The position numbers were made by a program, and so were the translations under genes. The notes under the pieces are model-generated. The model did no database searches, was not told where the DNA came from, and saw nothing but the letters and a program-made list of their open reading frames with translations. 64,000 nucleotides of DNA from contig NC_089456.1 of assembly GCF_026210795.1 (NCBI RefSeq), forward strand, positions 2,420,501 through 2,484,500, read 5' to 3'. Source of the stretch: Rhizophagus irregularis. Its lineage: Eukaryota; Glomeromycota; Glomeromycetes; Glomerales; Glomeraceae. Shown piece after piece: positions 19,624 to 31,123 of the stretch (its first letter is position 1; each line of letters begins with the position of its first letter).

Positions 19624-21293
19624 TTTTTAGCGTAGAAGAGAGGTTGAATTGATCAGATCATTTCCAAATTTATCCATTTTTCCGCTTAATTTGGATAGTG
19701 TTGTAAATGATCGTCAAGAGTTGATATGTTTTTTGATCAATTTTGGAAAAGCTCAGATAAAAATTTGAGTTGCGTTTTATAAATAATACTTAATGCATTA
19801 TGCTTTATGATTAGATCACGAGTACAAGTACGAGTTGGTGTAGACAATTCATAATCATAATCATAATGCATATGCATATGCTTATGCTTCTTTGACATCA
19901 AAAGAATAAAATTGCGATTTAGGGCTTCCTGTGCCACTTTTGTTGTAAGTTAAGTTGAACCATCAAAAAATAAGACACACGGCAAATTTCAATTTTTGAT
20001 GATCTGCGTACATAAAATTTTTTTTTCTTTTGTTTTTTTTCAAGTTAATTTTAACAAAAATAAATGTATATATTTTTTTTTTCGTATAATGATTATTTTT
20101 ATTAATCAATAAATTAAATATTATTGTTAAAGTTTCAAGAAAAAATTCATACAAAAAATTAAATTTATTTTTTTACTTTTTTTTAAAAAAAAGAAATTTA
20201 CTTTTAATAGATATATTTTTTAATTTTTGTTGTACAATAGATGCAATAAATAATTTTTATTAAATTAAACATAAATTTTTGACTGTAATTTTATTAAAAA
20301 AAATTAATAAAAGGTCTTTAATTTTATTTTTTTCGTAAGTAAATTGAAATTTTTAATGATCTACGTAAGAAAAATGTCACTTCATTTATTAATTTGGGGG
20401 TTTTTTATTTAAAAAAAGAAAATTACTTTCAATAGATATATTTTTTAATTTTTTTGTACAATAAATATAATAAATTATTTTTATTAAATTAACATAAAAT
20501 TTTAAATGATTTTAAAAAAAATTTAAATAAATGATCTTTAAATTTTATTTTTTTCGTAAGTAAATTGAAATGATGATCTACGTAAGAAATTTTTAAAATG
20601 TCACTTGATTTATCAATTTTGTGGGTTTTTTTTTTAAAAAAAATTACTTTACCGAATAAAGTATTTTTATTTTTTGTTATACAATATACAATAAATTATT
20701 ATTAAATATTTACCATAGTATCAATAAACTATTATTAAATATTTACCATAGAATAACAACTATTTTAAATTAACCAATTAAAATTTAGATTTTTACGGCA
20801 ATAAATTGAATTTGATGATTTACGTAAACAAAAGTTTCAATCTTATTCAATTATTATTTATCTATCAATTTTTTTGTTAATCTTTATGAAAAAACGTATC
20901 ATACAGTATTATTCAATATTTTTTTATTTTTTATTTAATAAAAAAAAATTATTTTATTTTATTTTATTTTTATTTATATAATAATTAAATGATGAAAAAT
21001 TTACAAATATTTTTTGTCATTTGAAAATTCATTAGCTAATCAACAAAATCCCAAAACAATTACTAATAAATTTATTATATATTTGTCTAATTTAACTTTT
21101 AAACAATTAAACAAAATTTTATTATACATAAACATTTCACATATTAAAAAAATTCCCAAAAAAATTTCTCATAAAATTTAAATATTTTTACGTACAATAA
21201 AATAAAATTTCCCAACTATTTCAATAAAAAAAAACTTATATAAAGACTATAAAAAAAAACGTTTGTGTTAATTTTTTTTTATCTATAACAAAA
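19624..21293. other. Intergenic region with diverged tandem repeats
   Basis: No gene recognised. A CATAATCATAATCATAATG simple repeat lies at about 19850-19870. The main content is the tandem array at 19990-20900. Poly(A/T) runs dominate up to the A-rich leader of the gene at 21294. Confidence 0.5.
19990..20900. repeat. Diverged tandem repeat array, ~220-350 bp units
   Basis: The motif GATCTACGTAAG or close variants recurs near 20001, 20357, 20574 and 20815, each copy preceded by a T-rich stretch with TCGTAAGTAAATTGAAA. Units near 20160-20390 and 20390-20600 share long stretches (AATAGATATATTTTTTAATTT, then TGTACAATA). Three to four degenerate copies are visible. Confidence 0.6.
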
Positions 21294-21542
21294 ATGCCAG
21301 CTCAACTTTCCACAATCTTATATATTTCAAATTATAAAGAATCTACTGCACCAAATTTCTTTATTAGTTCTGCAACTGGCATAACAAGATTAAATGAAAA
21401 TGATTCAATACAAATGTTTAACATAACTATTTTTTATCCAATTGATCCTTCAATACCATGTTATATTCCAAAACTAACAAATGGCCAAGTTCTATCAGTA
21501 AATAATTGTAAATTTTCGTTGGGAAATAATAATGAAATTGAT
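21294..21542 (+). CDS. Orphan first exon of an unidentified protein
   Basis: The reading frame starts MPAQLSTILYISNYKES after a long A-rich leader typical of genes here and runs 83 codons to a likely donor (GAT|GTAAAT at 21543). The peptide (SSATGITRLNENDSIQMFN, FYPIDPSIPCYIPK, GQVLSVNNCKF) looks like genuine protein, perhaps a beta-rich domain, but I cannot name the family. If read through, the frame continues 22 residues of T-rich junk to a stop at 21609-21611. No second exon is evident before the next gene at 22275, so this is probably a truncated gene. Confidence 0.5.
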
Positions 21543-21611
21543 GTAAATATTTTTTTTTTTTATCATTTTTTATTTTTCACTTTTTATTTTATTTATTTCA
21601 TTTTTATTTAA

Positions 21612-22274
21612 TTTTCTTTCACTTCACTTTTGATTTTATTATCATTATATCATATTTCAATTAAACAAATGATAATTGCACATTAAATTATCAGTAGATT
21701 ATCAGCATTACTGGCAAGGTTGTCCAGGGACGGAGTCCCTGGTGTTAGACGCATTTCTAGTTTTATTAAATAAATATGAAGATTCCATATTGAAATTAAA
21801 AAAGAAAAATAAATAAAATAAAATTCAAAAATAAATGTTATAATGATTCGGATAATACTGAAAAAATTTTAAATTTGAATATCTTTTACCTTTAGAAATT
21901 GTGTGCATGTAACACAGTATTCATATCTTAAAATTTATATTTGCTACATTTGTAAACAAAAATCTTTGATTATTTTGATTATTTTTTCATTTTTTATAAT
22001 CATTAATTTTCTTCAATGATGTCGATCTTAGTATTTTATATTATAGTTTAAGAAAAATTACTGCCGAAAAAAGAAAAGTGTCGTTCTTAAAAACGTCATA
22101 TTTTCATTTGAGATTTCCTTATATATATGTACAACCACGCACAAAAAAAAGTTGATCATTACTCAATTAATTTTTCATAATAAGAAAAAAGATTTTTTTT
22201 ATGCAGGAGGCGCAAATGGAAAAAAAAAATAATTTCTTTGGTAATAAATTTATACATTTATAAGCGATTACTAA
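21612..22274. other. Intergenic region
   Basis: No gene recognised. It includes a small hairpin at 21724-21742 (CCAGGGAC, 3 bases, GTCCCTGG) within a GC-rich patch, and a purine-rich leader before 22275. Confidence 0.45.
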
Positions 22275-24516
22275 ATGAGTCAAATGAGAGACATTTCAGT
22301 TGATAAAATATTTACCTTCGATGATGTCGATGATGAACCACATAATGGTAAACCTATTACTATGATAGAAATATCACCAAATGAAAACTACTTTATTACT
22401 TATAGTGAAAGAGATAGTTCAATTGTCGGTTGGAATGTTGAAGATATAAATAAGGTTCAACTTAAATTTGATAAAACTGTTAAAATTAATCATGGAATCA
22501 AAAGTTTATGTGTTTCTGATAATAAGAAACTTGCTTATATTTGTCATGGTGATAATTTTGGTAAGTAATAATTATTTGATTATGTAAATATTAAAATTAT
22601 GGTAATTGATATTTATTTTAATACTTTTTAGTAATCGATATGGATAATAAAGATAAAAATATTGCATTAAGTTTTTATGGAAGAGTTGATGCAGAGTATT
22701 GTACCTTTAATTTAAAGGGTGAATTTATTTTATATAGTAAAGTTTACGCTCATTTTACTTTTGTAGAAGATAAAAAAATTATTTGGATTTATTCTACACA
22801 AACTAAAAATGACAAATGGGAATGTAAGAGATTTTACAAGATACCTGAAGATTATGAATTAATAAGTATATCAAAATATGATAAAGTTTACCTGTTTTCA
22901 AATGATTACATTTTTGAATGGAATATTAATACTGAGAGAGGTGTAAAAATATTTGGTAATAATAAGGATAATAATAAGGTAATAAATATTATAAAATTTA
23001 TTTTTAAACCAATCAATTTTAAATATATAAATATTATTTATTTTTTTTTTTTAGTTTTGAAACAAAAAATATCGGAATATTCAGTAATGATGAAAAGTTT
23101 ATTTTTCTAAAAACCAATGATAAAATTATCGTTTATTCAATCGAATTGGAAATTCTTATTGATTCTTTGGATATAAATGATGGTAATTATTTTTAAAAAA
23201 TTTTATCTATACTTTAATTATTACTCATATTAAATCATTATTTTTTTATGTAGATATTCAACTATATAATTTTATGAATCATACTGGTTTATTTCTTTTA
23301 CCTTCTTTATTCTATTATACCCTAGATAAAGAAATCAAATATTGCTGGATCAGTAAATATAAAAATAGGTTTAATCAAACTTTATTTGATGAATCAACTG
23401 ATGATCAAACAAAGTTTGTGTTTGGAATTCTAAATGAACGTGTTTGGAAATCTAAATTTTACGAAAATATGTCAAAAGTTAAAGTTATTAAATGTGATGA
23501 TGATGACAAGAAAACTTACAAACTCTTAAATATCCATCTATATATGGATACTGTGTCTACATTATTTCAAAAAGCCACAATAAATGATGATGATAGTGAA
23601 AAAGAATTAACTGTATCAACTGAAAATTTAATTAAATGGGATATACGTGTTGATGACGGTAAAATTAAACTGGAAGTTTTCAAAAAAGGAAAATTAATTA
23701 GCATGAGAATTGAAAATTATCATTATCCTTATAAATCTGATGATGATTTCCGCAATAATCATAAATTAATTGCGAGCTCATTATTTAATAACAATGATAT
23801 CGTTATATTGACAACATTTGGTATTCTTATTTATACTTTTAGTGAAAATAACAAATCTAGTGATAATGACAAATCTATTTTTTTAAACTATTTTTATTTT
23901 ATGAAATTAGAGAATTATAGTTATAGAAATAGCAATAACAAATATCTCATTAAAAAATATAAAGAATATATGAAAATACTTCAACATTACAAAAGAATAT
24001 TTTCAAAATCTACTTTGCCATTACCAAATTATGATAGTTTTAGATTAGATGGATGGGTTTCAGATGTAATAAATAATAAGTCAAGTCTTTTGAAATATGG
24101 AGTTGAATTATTAAAATTTGCAATTAAAGAACATAAGTTAGAATTGATTGATGATATTTATAAAAAATGTATGACTTATTTTAAAGAAGATTTAATGAAC
24201 AATAAGTCATTTTTAAGTATTATCACTTCCACAATGCCATTACTAAATGAATATTATCCAAAATATATTATAAAATATACATCAGAAACGAATATGATCA
24301 TAGATTCATCTTTTTATAGTACAAAGAATCAAAATAAAAATTTAAATCTTTATCCTTTTTTTCAATCTCCTCAAATAGTTAATTTATCTCAATCTCTCTT
24401 ATGGACAAAGTACCACCATAAACTTTATTGCATAAAGACTAAAGTCAATTTTCCATTAATAAAATATTACATATTACAATATTTAATGATGTATCATACA
24501 TATACTTCACAGTTCA
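22275..24516 (+). pseudogene. WD40-like N-terminal part of an ion-channel-type protein, 3' truncated
   Basis: Exons are likely 22275-22560, 22632-22978, 23055-23182 and 23254-24516, with GTAAGT or GTAAT donors and TAG acceptors. The first three encode WD40/beta-propeller-like blades (SPNENYFITYSERDSSIVGW, CTFNLKGEFILYSK, IIWIYSTQ, FEWNINTE, NDKIIVYSIELEI). The fourth is a helical region (LLKYGVELLKFAIKEHKLE). This order matches an expanded fungal family in which such a region precedes a C-terminal ion-transport (TRP-like) domain; I rely on memory for that. Here no transmembrane part follows: the gene runs into a TIR element at 24517. Exon 2 to exon 3 splicing as drawn also shifts frame, so decay preceded or followed the insertion. 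Confidence 0.65.
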
Positions 24517-25086
24517 CACTGTCGGTGGCAAAAATTACGTTTTTGACCACTCGTATTACTTTCTTGACTTGATCAAAATATGCATGATTATGCATGACAA
24601 AAATGTTCTTTTCTTGACCTGCAAAAAAACATTAACGCATAATTTTTCAAGAGTTATATACACAAAGAGATTAATATTTAATATCAAAAAAATAATATAA
24701 TACTTATTTTTTATCATTAGTGATTAATAACAAAATAATTTATTATTATTTTTTTTTTTTTAATATTTAGTTTTATGCGGGTTGTAGTTTAGTATTTATT
24801 ACCTAATTAATGTACTTCTCTTAAATGTAATCTATTTATCGGCTATCTTTTGTAAATAAAATAAAATTATTTTAATTTTATCAATATTGTAGAAATAAAA
24901 AAAGTATTAAAAGAACGCTACTTTTGTTAAATATAAATAAAAAATAAAATATTTCTTTTTTGTTTATCACATATCGCGTTTCAGGTCAAGAAAGGAACAT
25001 TTTTGTCATACATAATCATGCATATTTTGACCGGGTCAAGAAAGTAATACGAGAAGGGTCAAGAAGGTAATTTTTGCCTAACGGTG
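24517..25086. mobile_element. 570-bp TIR element truncating the channel-type gene
   Basis: About 105 bp at the left (CACTGTCGGTGGCAAAAATT inward to TTCTTGACCTG) repeat in inverse orientation at the right (ending at 25086, complement CACCGTTAGGCAAAAATTAC). Shared inner blocks include CGTATTACTTTCTTGAC and CAAAATATGCATGATTATG. The core is AT-rich and non-coding, so this is a MITE or non-autonomous transposon. CACTG/CACCG termini hint at a CACTA-like class; no clear target duplication. Confidence 0.8.
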
Positions 25087-26168
25087 AGGTAATTATAAAT
25101 GAAACTATTTAAAACATATATAAATAAATTCTAAAACCATTCCTATAATTAACCCACTACTTTCCATACTCTGTTTAGAGGAGCAAAGCCCGCCCTATAG
25201 AAAATTCATATAATTATTTTTATTTTCACTTTTACTAATAGTTATCAGCAGTTAAGAACCTAAACTGATGCGAATTAAAGTAGATCATTACATAGAACTG
25301 AAAAATAAAAAACTATTACTATTCTAAACTACCCTTGCTATAACAACCTACTCTAACCCCAGGAAGATGGCACTGTACAAAAATATAAATAGTTGTTTAT
25401 TAATCATATGATAAAATGATATTAGTAACACATTACAGCAGGGGAGGAAATTTCCTTCTGGTTTAGTAATTCTTTATATATAATAGTTTAATGATTGAAT
25501 AAGACCAAAATTCTATATTTTTCGAGTTTATAATGAAGACATTATAATTAATCTATTAAGTTTTCCTTTCAAGATATTTATTTTAACAAAAAAATTCTAA
25601 AAAATTAATGAATTTATTAGAATAGATAAAATGATTGTTCGCATGATAAAAAATTCCAGTTAATTGTCTCAATTAATTAATTACACTTAAATGCTGCTTT
25701 TACTTATTAATAAAAAAAATTAAATTAAATTAATATTAATGGTGTTGAAAAAAACACCTAATAAATTTTTATAATTTTAATGTCGCATAAGTCGCATAAG
25801 TAGCAAGTTATAAGAATTAATGAATTTAATAAAAAGAAATAATGTGTAAAGAAATATAGTTTCATACAATTATAAACAAGCTTGTGAGTTGTGAATTTAA
25901 GATTTTGATATTATGATTATGTGACTTCTGATAAAATACTACCATTTATTTACTGAATATTAACAAAGAGATTCAATAAATTAGTATAGATCACTCTTCA
26001 ACTTTTTATTTTATCCGCAATTTGTCACATGACTTTAAAATCTACGGTAACTGTTTCTAGAAATTCACGGTACACAAACTACACAATCAACATAAAATTA
26101 TTTAAATAAAGCTACGACTTTCAAACTTAAAATTTATAGCTTTTCTTATTATTTTACATTAGAAAATC
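25087..26168. other. Intergenic region upstream of the BTB gene
   Basis: No coding sense seen, and no continuation of the channel gene after the TIR element. A short duplication GTCGCATAAGTCGCATAAG lies near 25782. Confidence 0.45.
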
Positions 26169-27639
26169 ATGTCTTCAAAATTTTGGGCAGAGTTATCTAA
26201 CGATTATGAAAAATTGCTTGAAACAGAAATTGGATATGACGTTATTATTTACACCGGAGAAGGACAAAATATGAAGGAAATTCATGCTCATTCAAATATT
26301 TTGTGTATTAGGTCTCAATATTTCCGTACTGCATTTTCTAATGAATGGGCTGAGAAAAGAGATGGAAAATTTATTTTCAAAAAACCAAATATTTCACCTC
26401 AATTATTTAGTATCATTCTTAGGTAATTTTATAAATTCATTAATTTTATCTACATATACGATATATTTAAATATTAATTATTTATTATTTAGATTTATTT
26501 ATTGTGGAAATATTGAATTGAAAAATTTACAAGGTTCCGATGTACTAAAATTATTGATAGCAGTGGATGAGCTAAATATCCATTCGTTAGTTTTCCATAT
26601 TCAAGAATTTTTGATTGAACATCAGACAGAATTTTTAAACCAGAATCCAACCGAAATCCTTGAAACTATTTATCAACATGAAACGTTTACGGATTTATGG
26701 AATTTTTGTCTTGATAAAATTTGTGAAGAACCTAAAATTTTATTTAGCTCTGATAATTTTATTAACTTAAAAGCTCCTTTATTGGAATTATTATTGAAGA
26801 GGGATGATTTGAATATGGGTGAAGTTGAAATTTGGGAGTATTTATTGAAATGGTGTTTCGCTCAACAAAAAATGCAAAATAATCCAACAAAATGGAATAA
26901 AGATGATATTATAAGGGCTGAAAGGGAATTATACAAGTTTATTCCTTTAATTCGATTTTATGATATTGAACCTACAGATTTCTTTTATAAAGTTTATTGT
27001 TACAGAGATATATTACCACAGGATTTAATTCATGATCTTTTGGAATATTTTATAGTTCCTAATGTGAAACCTAAAGTTAATTTACCTCCTTCAAGAAATC
27101 CAATTCTAAAATATCAACTTGATTCAACCATGATTGAATCAAAACATCTTCCCCTCATTTCTTCATGGATTGATAAACAAGAATCCTCTTATTATGATAG
27201 AAAAAAAATTCCATATGATTTTAAGTTATTATATAACTCAAGTAAGGATGGAATTGATACTGATTCTTTTCATAGGAATTGTGACAATAAAGGAGCTACT
27301 ATTTGGGTGGCAAAAATTAAAAATTCAACACAATTAATTGGAGGGTATAATCCACTTGATTGGAGTGTACAATCTGGATATAAAACTACAGCAGATAGTT
27401 TTTTATTTAATTTTACAGATGGAAAAAATATTTCCACTGCAAAACTAGGGTATGTTATTATGACCGATAAAGCTGTTTATTGTGGTAGTAATTATGGACC
27501 AAGTATGGGTAATTTATTTTGTTGTAATAATAATTGGAATTATAGTGATGGTGATAATGGAAATCGCTATCATAGAATAGGAATTCCAAAAGTTTTTGAA
27601 GTAGAAGATTATGAAGTATTTCAAGTAATTAAAAAGTAA
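26169..27639 (+). CDS. BTB-BACK-TLDc protein
   Basis: Two exons, 26169-26422 and 26493-27639, joined across a 70-nt intron (AG|GTAATT ... TTTAG|AT), giving 466 residues. The BTB domain spans about residues 20-125 (YDVIIYTGEGQNMKEIHAHS, SQYFRTAFSNEW, then IYCGNIELKN in exon 2). BACK-like helices follow (about 130-260: FCLDKICEEPKILF, VEIWEYLLKW). A TLDc domain fills the C-terminal 170 residues (YDFKLLYNSSKDGIDTDSFH, GATIWVAKI, IGGYNPLDW, FLFNFTDG, EDYEVFQV). BTB-BACK proteins serve as Cullin-3 adaptors; TLDc is linked to oxidative-stress and V-ATPase functions in other eukaryotes. Targets here are unknown. All domains look complete; one of the clearest intact genes in the window. Confidence 0.9.
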
Positions 27640-30082
27640 CTTACAAATGAAATTATTTTTCGTTGTCTAAAAAGTTATGTATACTAAAAATTAGTTCACT
27701 TCTAAGTGAAAAAAACTTTTTAATAACGAAATAAATATTTTTTAATTAAATATGTAATTCTATTTTTTCGTTCTATTTAATAAATATATTGTATGATAAA
27801 TTAAGGTTACATAAATTTAGTTTAAAATTAATTATTAGGACATACAATTAATTTTATATTTAGAGTCTGCATTATTATTTTATGCAAACTCAAATGATAT
27901 TTAAGATATTTTAAATCTATAACTTATTTAGTAATTTATATATTATTTTTTTTTTTACATAAATTGTCGTAAAGGCGGTAAAATTATTTTATAAAATTCA
28001 CTAAAATCTCCTGATAATAATAATCATCGTGCATCAAATGTTTGTTGAGGAACTGATTTATCAAAAATTCAATTGGGGCATTGGTGAGTTAAGGATAAAT
28101 AAATAGTACAACATTCATATGAATGAAATTTTTTAAGAAAAAAAAAAAGAATTATTACAGAATCATTTAATTTCAAAATATCAGAAAGTAGTGAATATCT
28201 AACAACACGAAATCTATTCCTCCACCACAATATTTACTTAGTTGATATAATAGCTCATATGTGTTAGCATGTGAAGCCTTTTTTATCACTATTATTATTA
28301 TGTTTTTCAAATAACTTGGACTTTTTTATCGTGAATGATTTACTAGCTGAAAGTCTTATATTTAGTCTTAAATCCAAATCTTAAGAATTTGATCAAAGAA
28401 TTGAAAAAATTATTTGGATTCAGTGAAAAATGATTTATGATAATAACGTTAGACAAATTTATTTCGCATCCCGGAACCTGCAAACAGAGATAAAGTTTTC
28501 TCTTTTTCATACCAGTACTTACATCCAATAGAGAATTCTCAATACCGGAACTTGCAATAGAGAAAAAAAAAGTTAAGAATTTTTCCTCAATACTGGACTT
28601 AATGAAATTAAAGAGACATGCAAAAATGGCCTTGCATGCAGATAAATGTAGAAGATTTTTTTTAATACCAGAACGCTGAATAAAGTAATTTTTTAAAAGG
28701 AGCATATTTGAAATTATAAAAAAAATTTGACCACCAGTGAATAACTCCCATGGAACTTGCCTCTTGTTTTAATCGTAATTTTATCTTGAAACTATGGAAA
28801 CGTTCTTTTAAAATTATTTGGTTCAAAAAAGTTAACAGATTTATAAACGAAAGCTTTAGAGTTTAGTTCTTTTCCAATCAATATTTCTATTAGAGTTAAG
28901 AATTCTGATATATTCTTCAATTCAAATATTAAATTTGTTAATTCCGATGGATATAGTATAAATTTTCATTCTAAATAGGTTTAATCAATAGAAAAAGAAG
29001 AATTCATTGTAACCGAAAAACTTTTTATTATAAATTTTAAACATAAATACGCAAAGTTAGAATTAAAAAAGAAATATCTAAATTACACGGTACGCAAATA
29101 ATATCATAGTAAGATCGGTCGTGTATATATAATCTTCCTCTAAGGCCTAAGCAAACTTTTCTAAGCGGCCCTTTAAGCAAACGAGTAGAGAATATCGGTG
29201 CAAGTTAGAAATATACACCTTTTGTATAATGTATACAAAATAACTAACAAATATTAACCTTTTTAAGGTTGCAGATATGGTTTCTTGATTTTTTTTTCAT
29301 TGTGGTAAGTTAAAATTCGTCAACATAAAATATCTTTATTAGTCCTGATAATTTTTGTTTGCAGATAATTTCAAAATTATTCTCATAATAGTTTTAGCTT
29401 CTGTGATATATATTTGCTTTTAAAGTTTGGATACGAGAAAAATATTTTTCTTTTTTAAAGAAAAATTATTTATGGTTATCTAAATATTATAATCTAATGT
29501 AATTCAAATGAATATTCTTTACTTATTAGTACTAGTTAATTGAAGATACGCCGCCGAAGAAAAAATATAATTAAATTAATATGAAAAATATTATTATTAC
29601 AAATGTTAAATCTCGGTTAAAAACATTTTGTATGAATCGCGTACGTAATAAAAATTTCTATTACAATAAAAATTTTTCTTTTTCATGATGCGCGAGTTAT
29701 GAAAATCTAAAAATTAAAAATTTATTTACAGCGATATTCCAAAGATCAAACCCTAATTCATAGTTTCAAAACATTAATACATTCTTGTTCGTCGGATGAT
29801 CTATAAAAATCGTCCATTAGAAGCGAATGTTGTAAATCTGCTTTGATAATTAATTTATAAATATATCATCTTCCAAGGACTTTACATTTAATAGTTAGTA
29901 ACATAACACTTACTATACTTATCGGTATGACAATATCTGTGAAAATCAGTGTTTAAATTATTTTTTTAATTATTATATGATTAATTCCATCTTTTCTCAC
30001 ATGTAATTCTTATTGTCTAGGGGGTAAATATTTTAATGAAAATCAACAGTTTCCAACTTTATTGATTTTTTTTAAATTTCAG
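27640..30082. other. Long non-coding stretch
   Basis: No protein family recognised. Between about 28450 and 28700 four loosely similar units recur (ATCCCGGAACCTGCAA, ATACCGGAACTTGCAA, ATACTGGACTTAATG, ATACCAGAACGCTG), spaced 60-100 bp; on the minus strand one carries a GTAAGT..GCAG intron-like pattern. The 120-codon open frame on that strand (28343-28705) is low in coding character and I do not call it a gene. Confidence 0.4.
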
Positions 30083-30242
30083 AAGTGAGTTGAAAGAAAC
30101 ATATGATGCTATCAAAGAGGGAAGAGAACGCCGATATATTACAAGAGGAGTAATATGTTTATTTTATTTTAGGACATCTAAAGAGATGAGAAAATCGATT
30201 TCCGAACTAACCTCATTATTACTCGGAATATACAGATTGTAA
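30083..30242 (+). pseudogene. Two exon-like fragments of an unknown gene
   Basis: After a TTTCAG acceptor the plus strand reads SELKETYDAIKEGRERRYIT; after an intron-like GTAATATG..TTTTAG a second piece reads SKEMRKSISELTSLLLGIYR and a stop. Charged helical peptides flanked by splice signals look like real exon remnants, but the joined frame is not clean and no other exons are found. Family unknown. Confidence 0.3.
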
Positions 30243-31123
30243 ATATCAACGATCAACGTTTGATTTTTCGCTTGATTATTGCTTATATTTGCACAAGGTG
30301 GATAAAAAGATTTACTAACCGGGGCATCTTTCTATATAATTTGCAGGATCAAATGCTTTTTGGGGGAAATAATTACGAAAATCTGATCAACCACCTCCCC
30401 TTAATTTAACAATAAAAGAATTTAACGCTATATGTTAAGAACATCAAGGGCTTTTTTTTTTAATGAGAAAGTGCGAGAATAAATTATTTGTAATACATGT
30501 GACGATTGTGACGTAATACTATAATATTACTGCGCATGTATTTATCAAGCTACAGAAATAATACATGCAAAAAAATTATAAAATGTCTGGATTGTTTCTT
30601 TTTTGTTTACTATAACTAGTATATATAATTTTCACTGAAGGTATTATTAGCGGACTATCTTGTAAAAAAGAATAAATAGCATCGCCATGTAGCAGGCTAC
30701 AACCTCAACCTGTATATTATCATATGATCAATAAAGCAAAATTATAACGCAAAGTACATTAAGTTAATAGTACAATCAATACTCACAATCTTGTGTTGAT
30801 TACATTGTCCCTTTCCATAAAATAGTATGAAATAGGCAAGTAGCCTAGTACATAAATCATTTACATTTCCATACTTAGTCAAATACGGTCACCGTACGAC
30901 CGATTCACTTATAAATACTCATGATAAATATTCATGATGAATACTCTTCTTCATTTCTTTCGCATAGATTTTTACTGATAAATTCTATTTATTCGAAGTA
31001 CCTATATCGTCATTATAATATTTTATTATTAATCATTATGAATTCGGAAAGGTTTTTACAAGTATATATATATCCTCAAAATTTCTCTCTCATTAAAAAA
31101 CACTTCTTTATTTTATCTCCCAA
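30243..31123. other. Upstream region of the Crinkler relic
   Basis: AT-rich; nothing recognised beyond repeated ATGATAAATATTCATGATGAA-like short repeats near 30920. Confidence 0.4.

Noticed and set aside
19737-20154. Two minus-strand frames of 63-66 codons
   Set aside because: Low-complexity (His/Met/Tyr/Asp from a CATAAT repeat, and Lys/Phe/Ile runs) with no conserved features.
28343-28705. 120-codon minus-strand frame
   Set aside because: Composition is not protein-like and internal units repeat at DNA level in all frames; treated as a repeat region.
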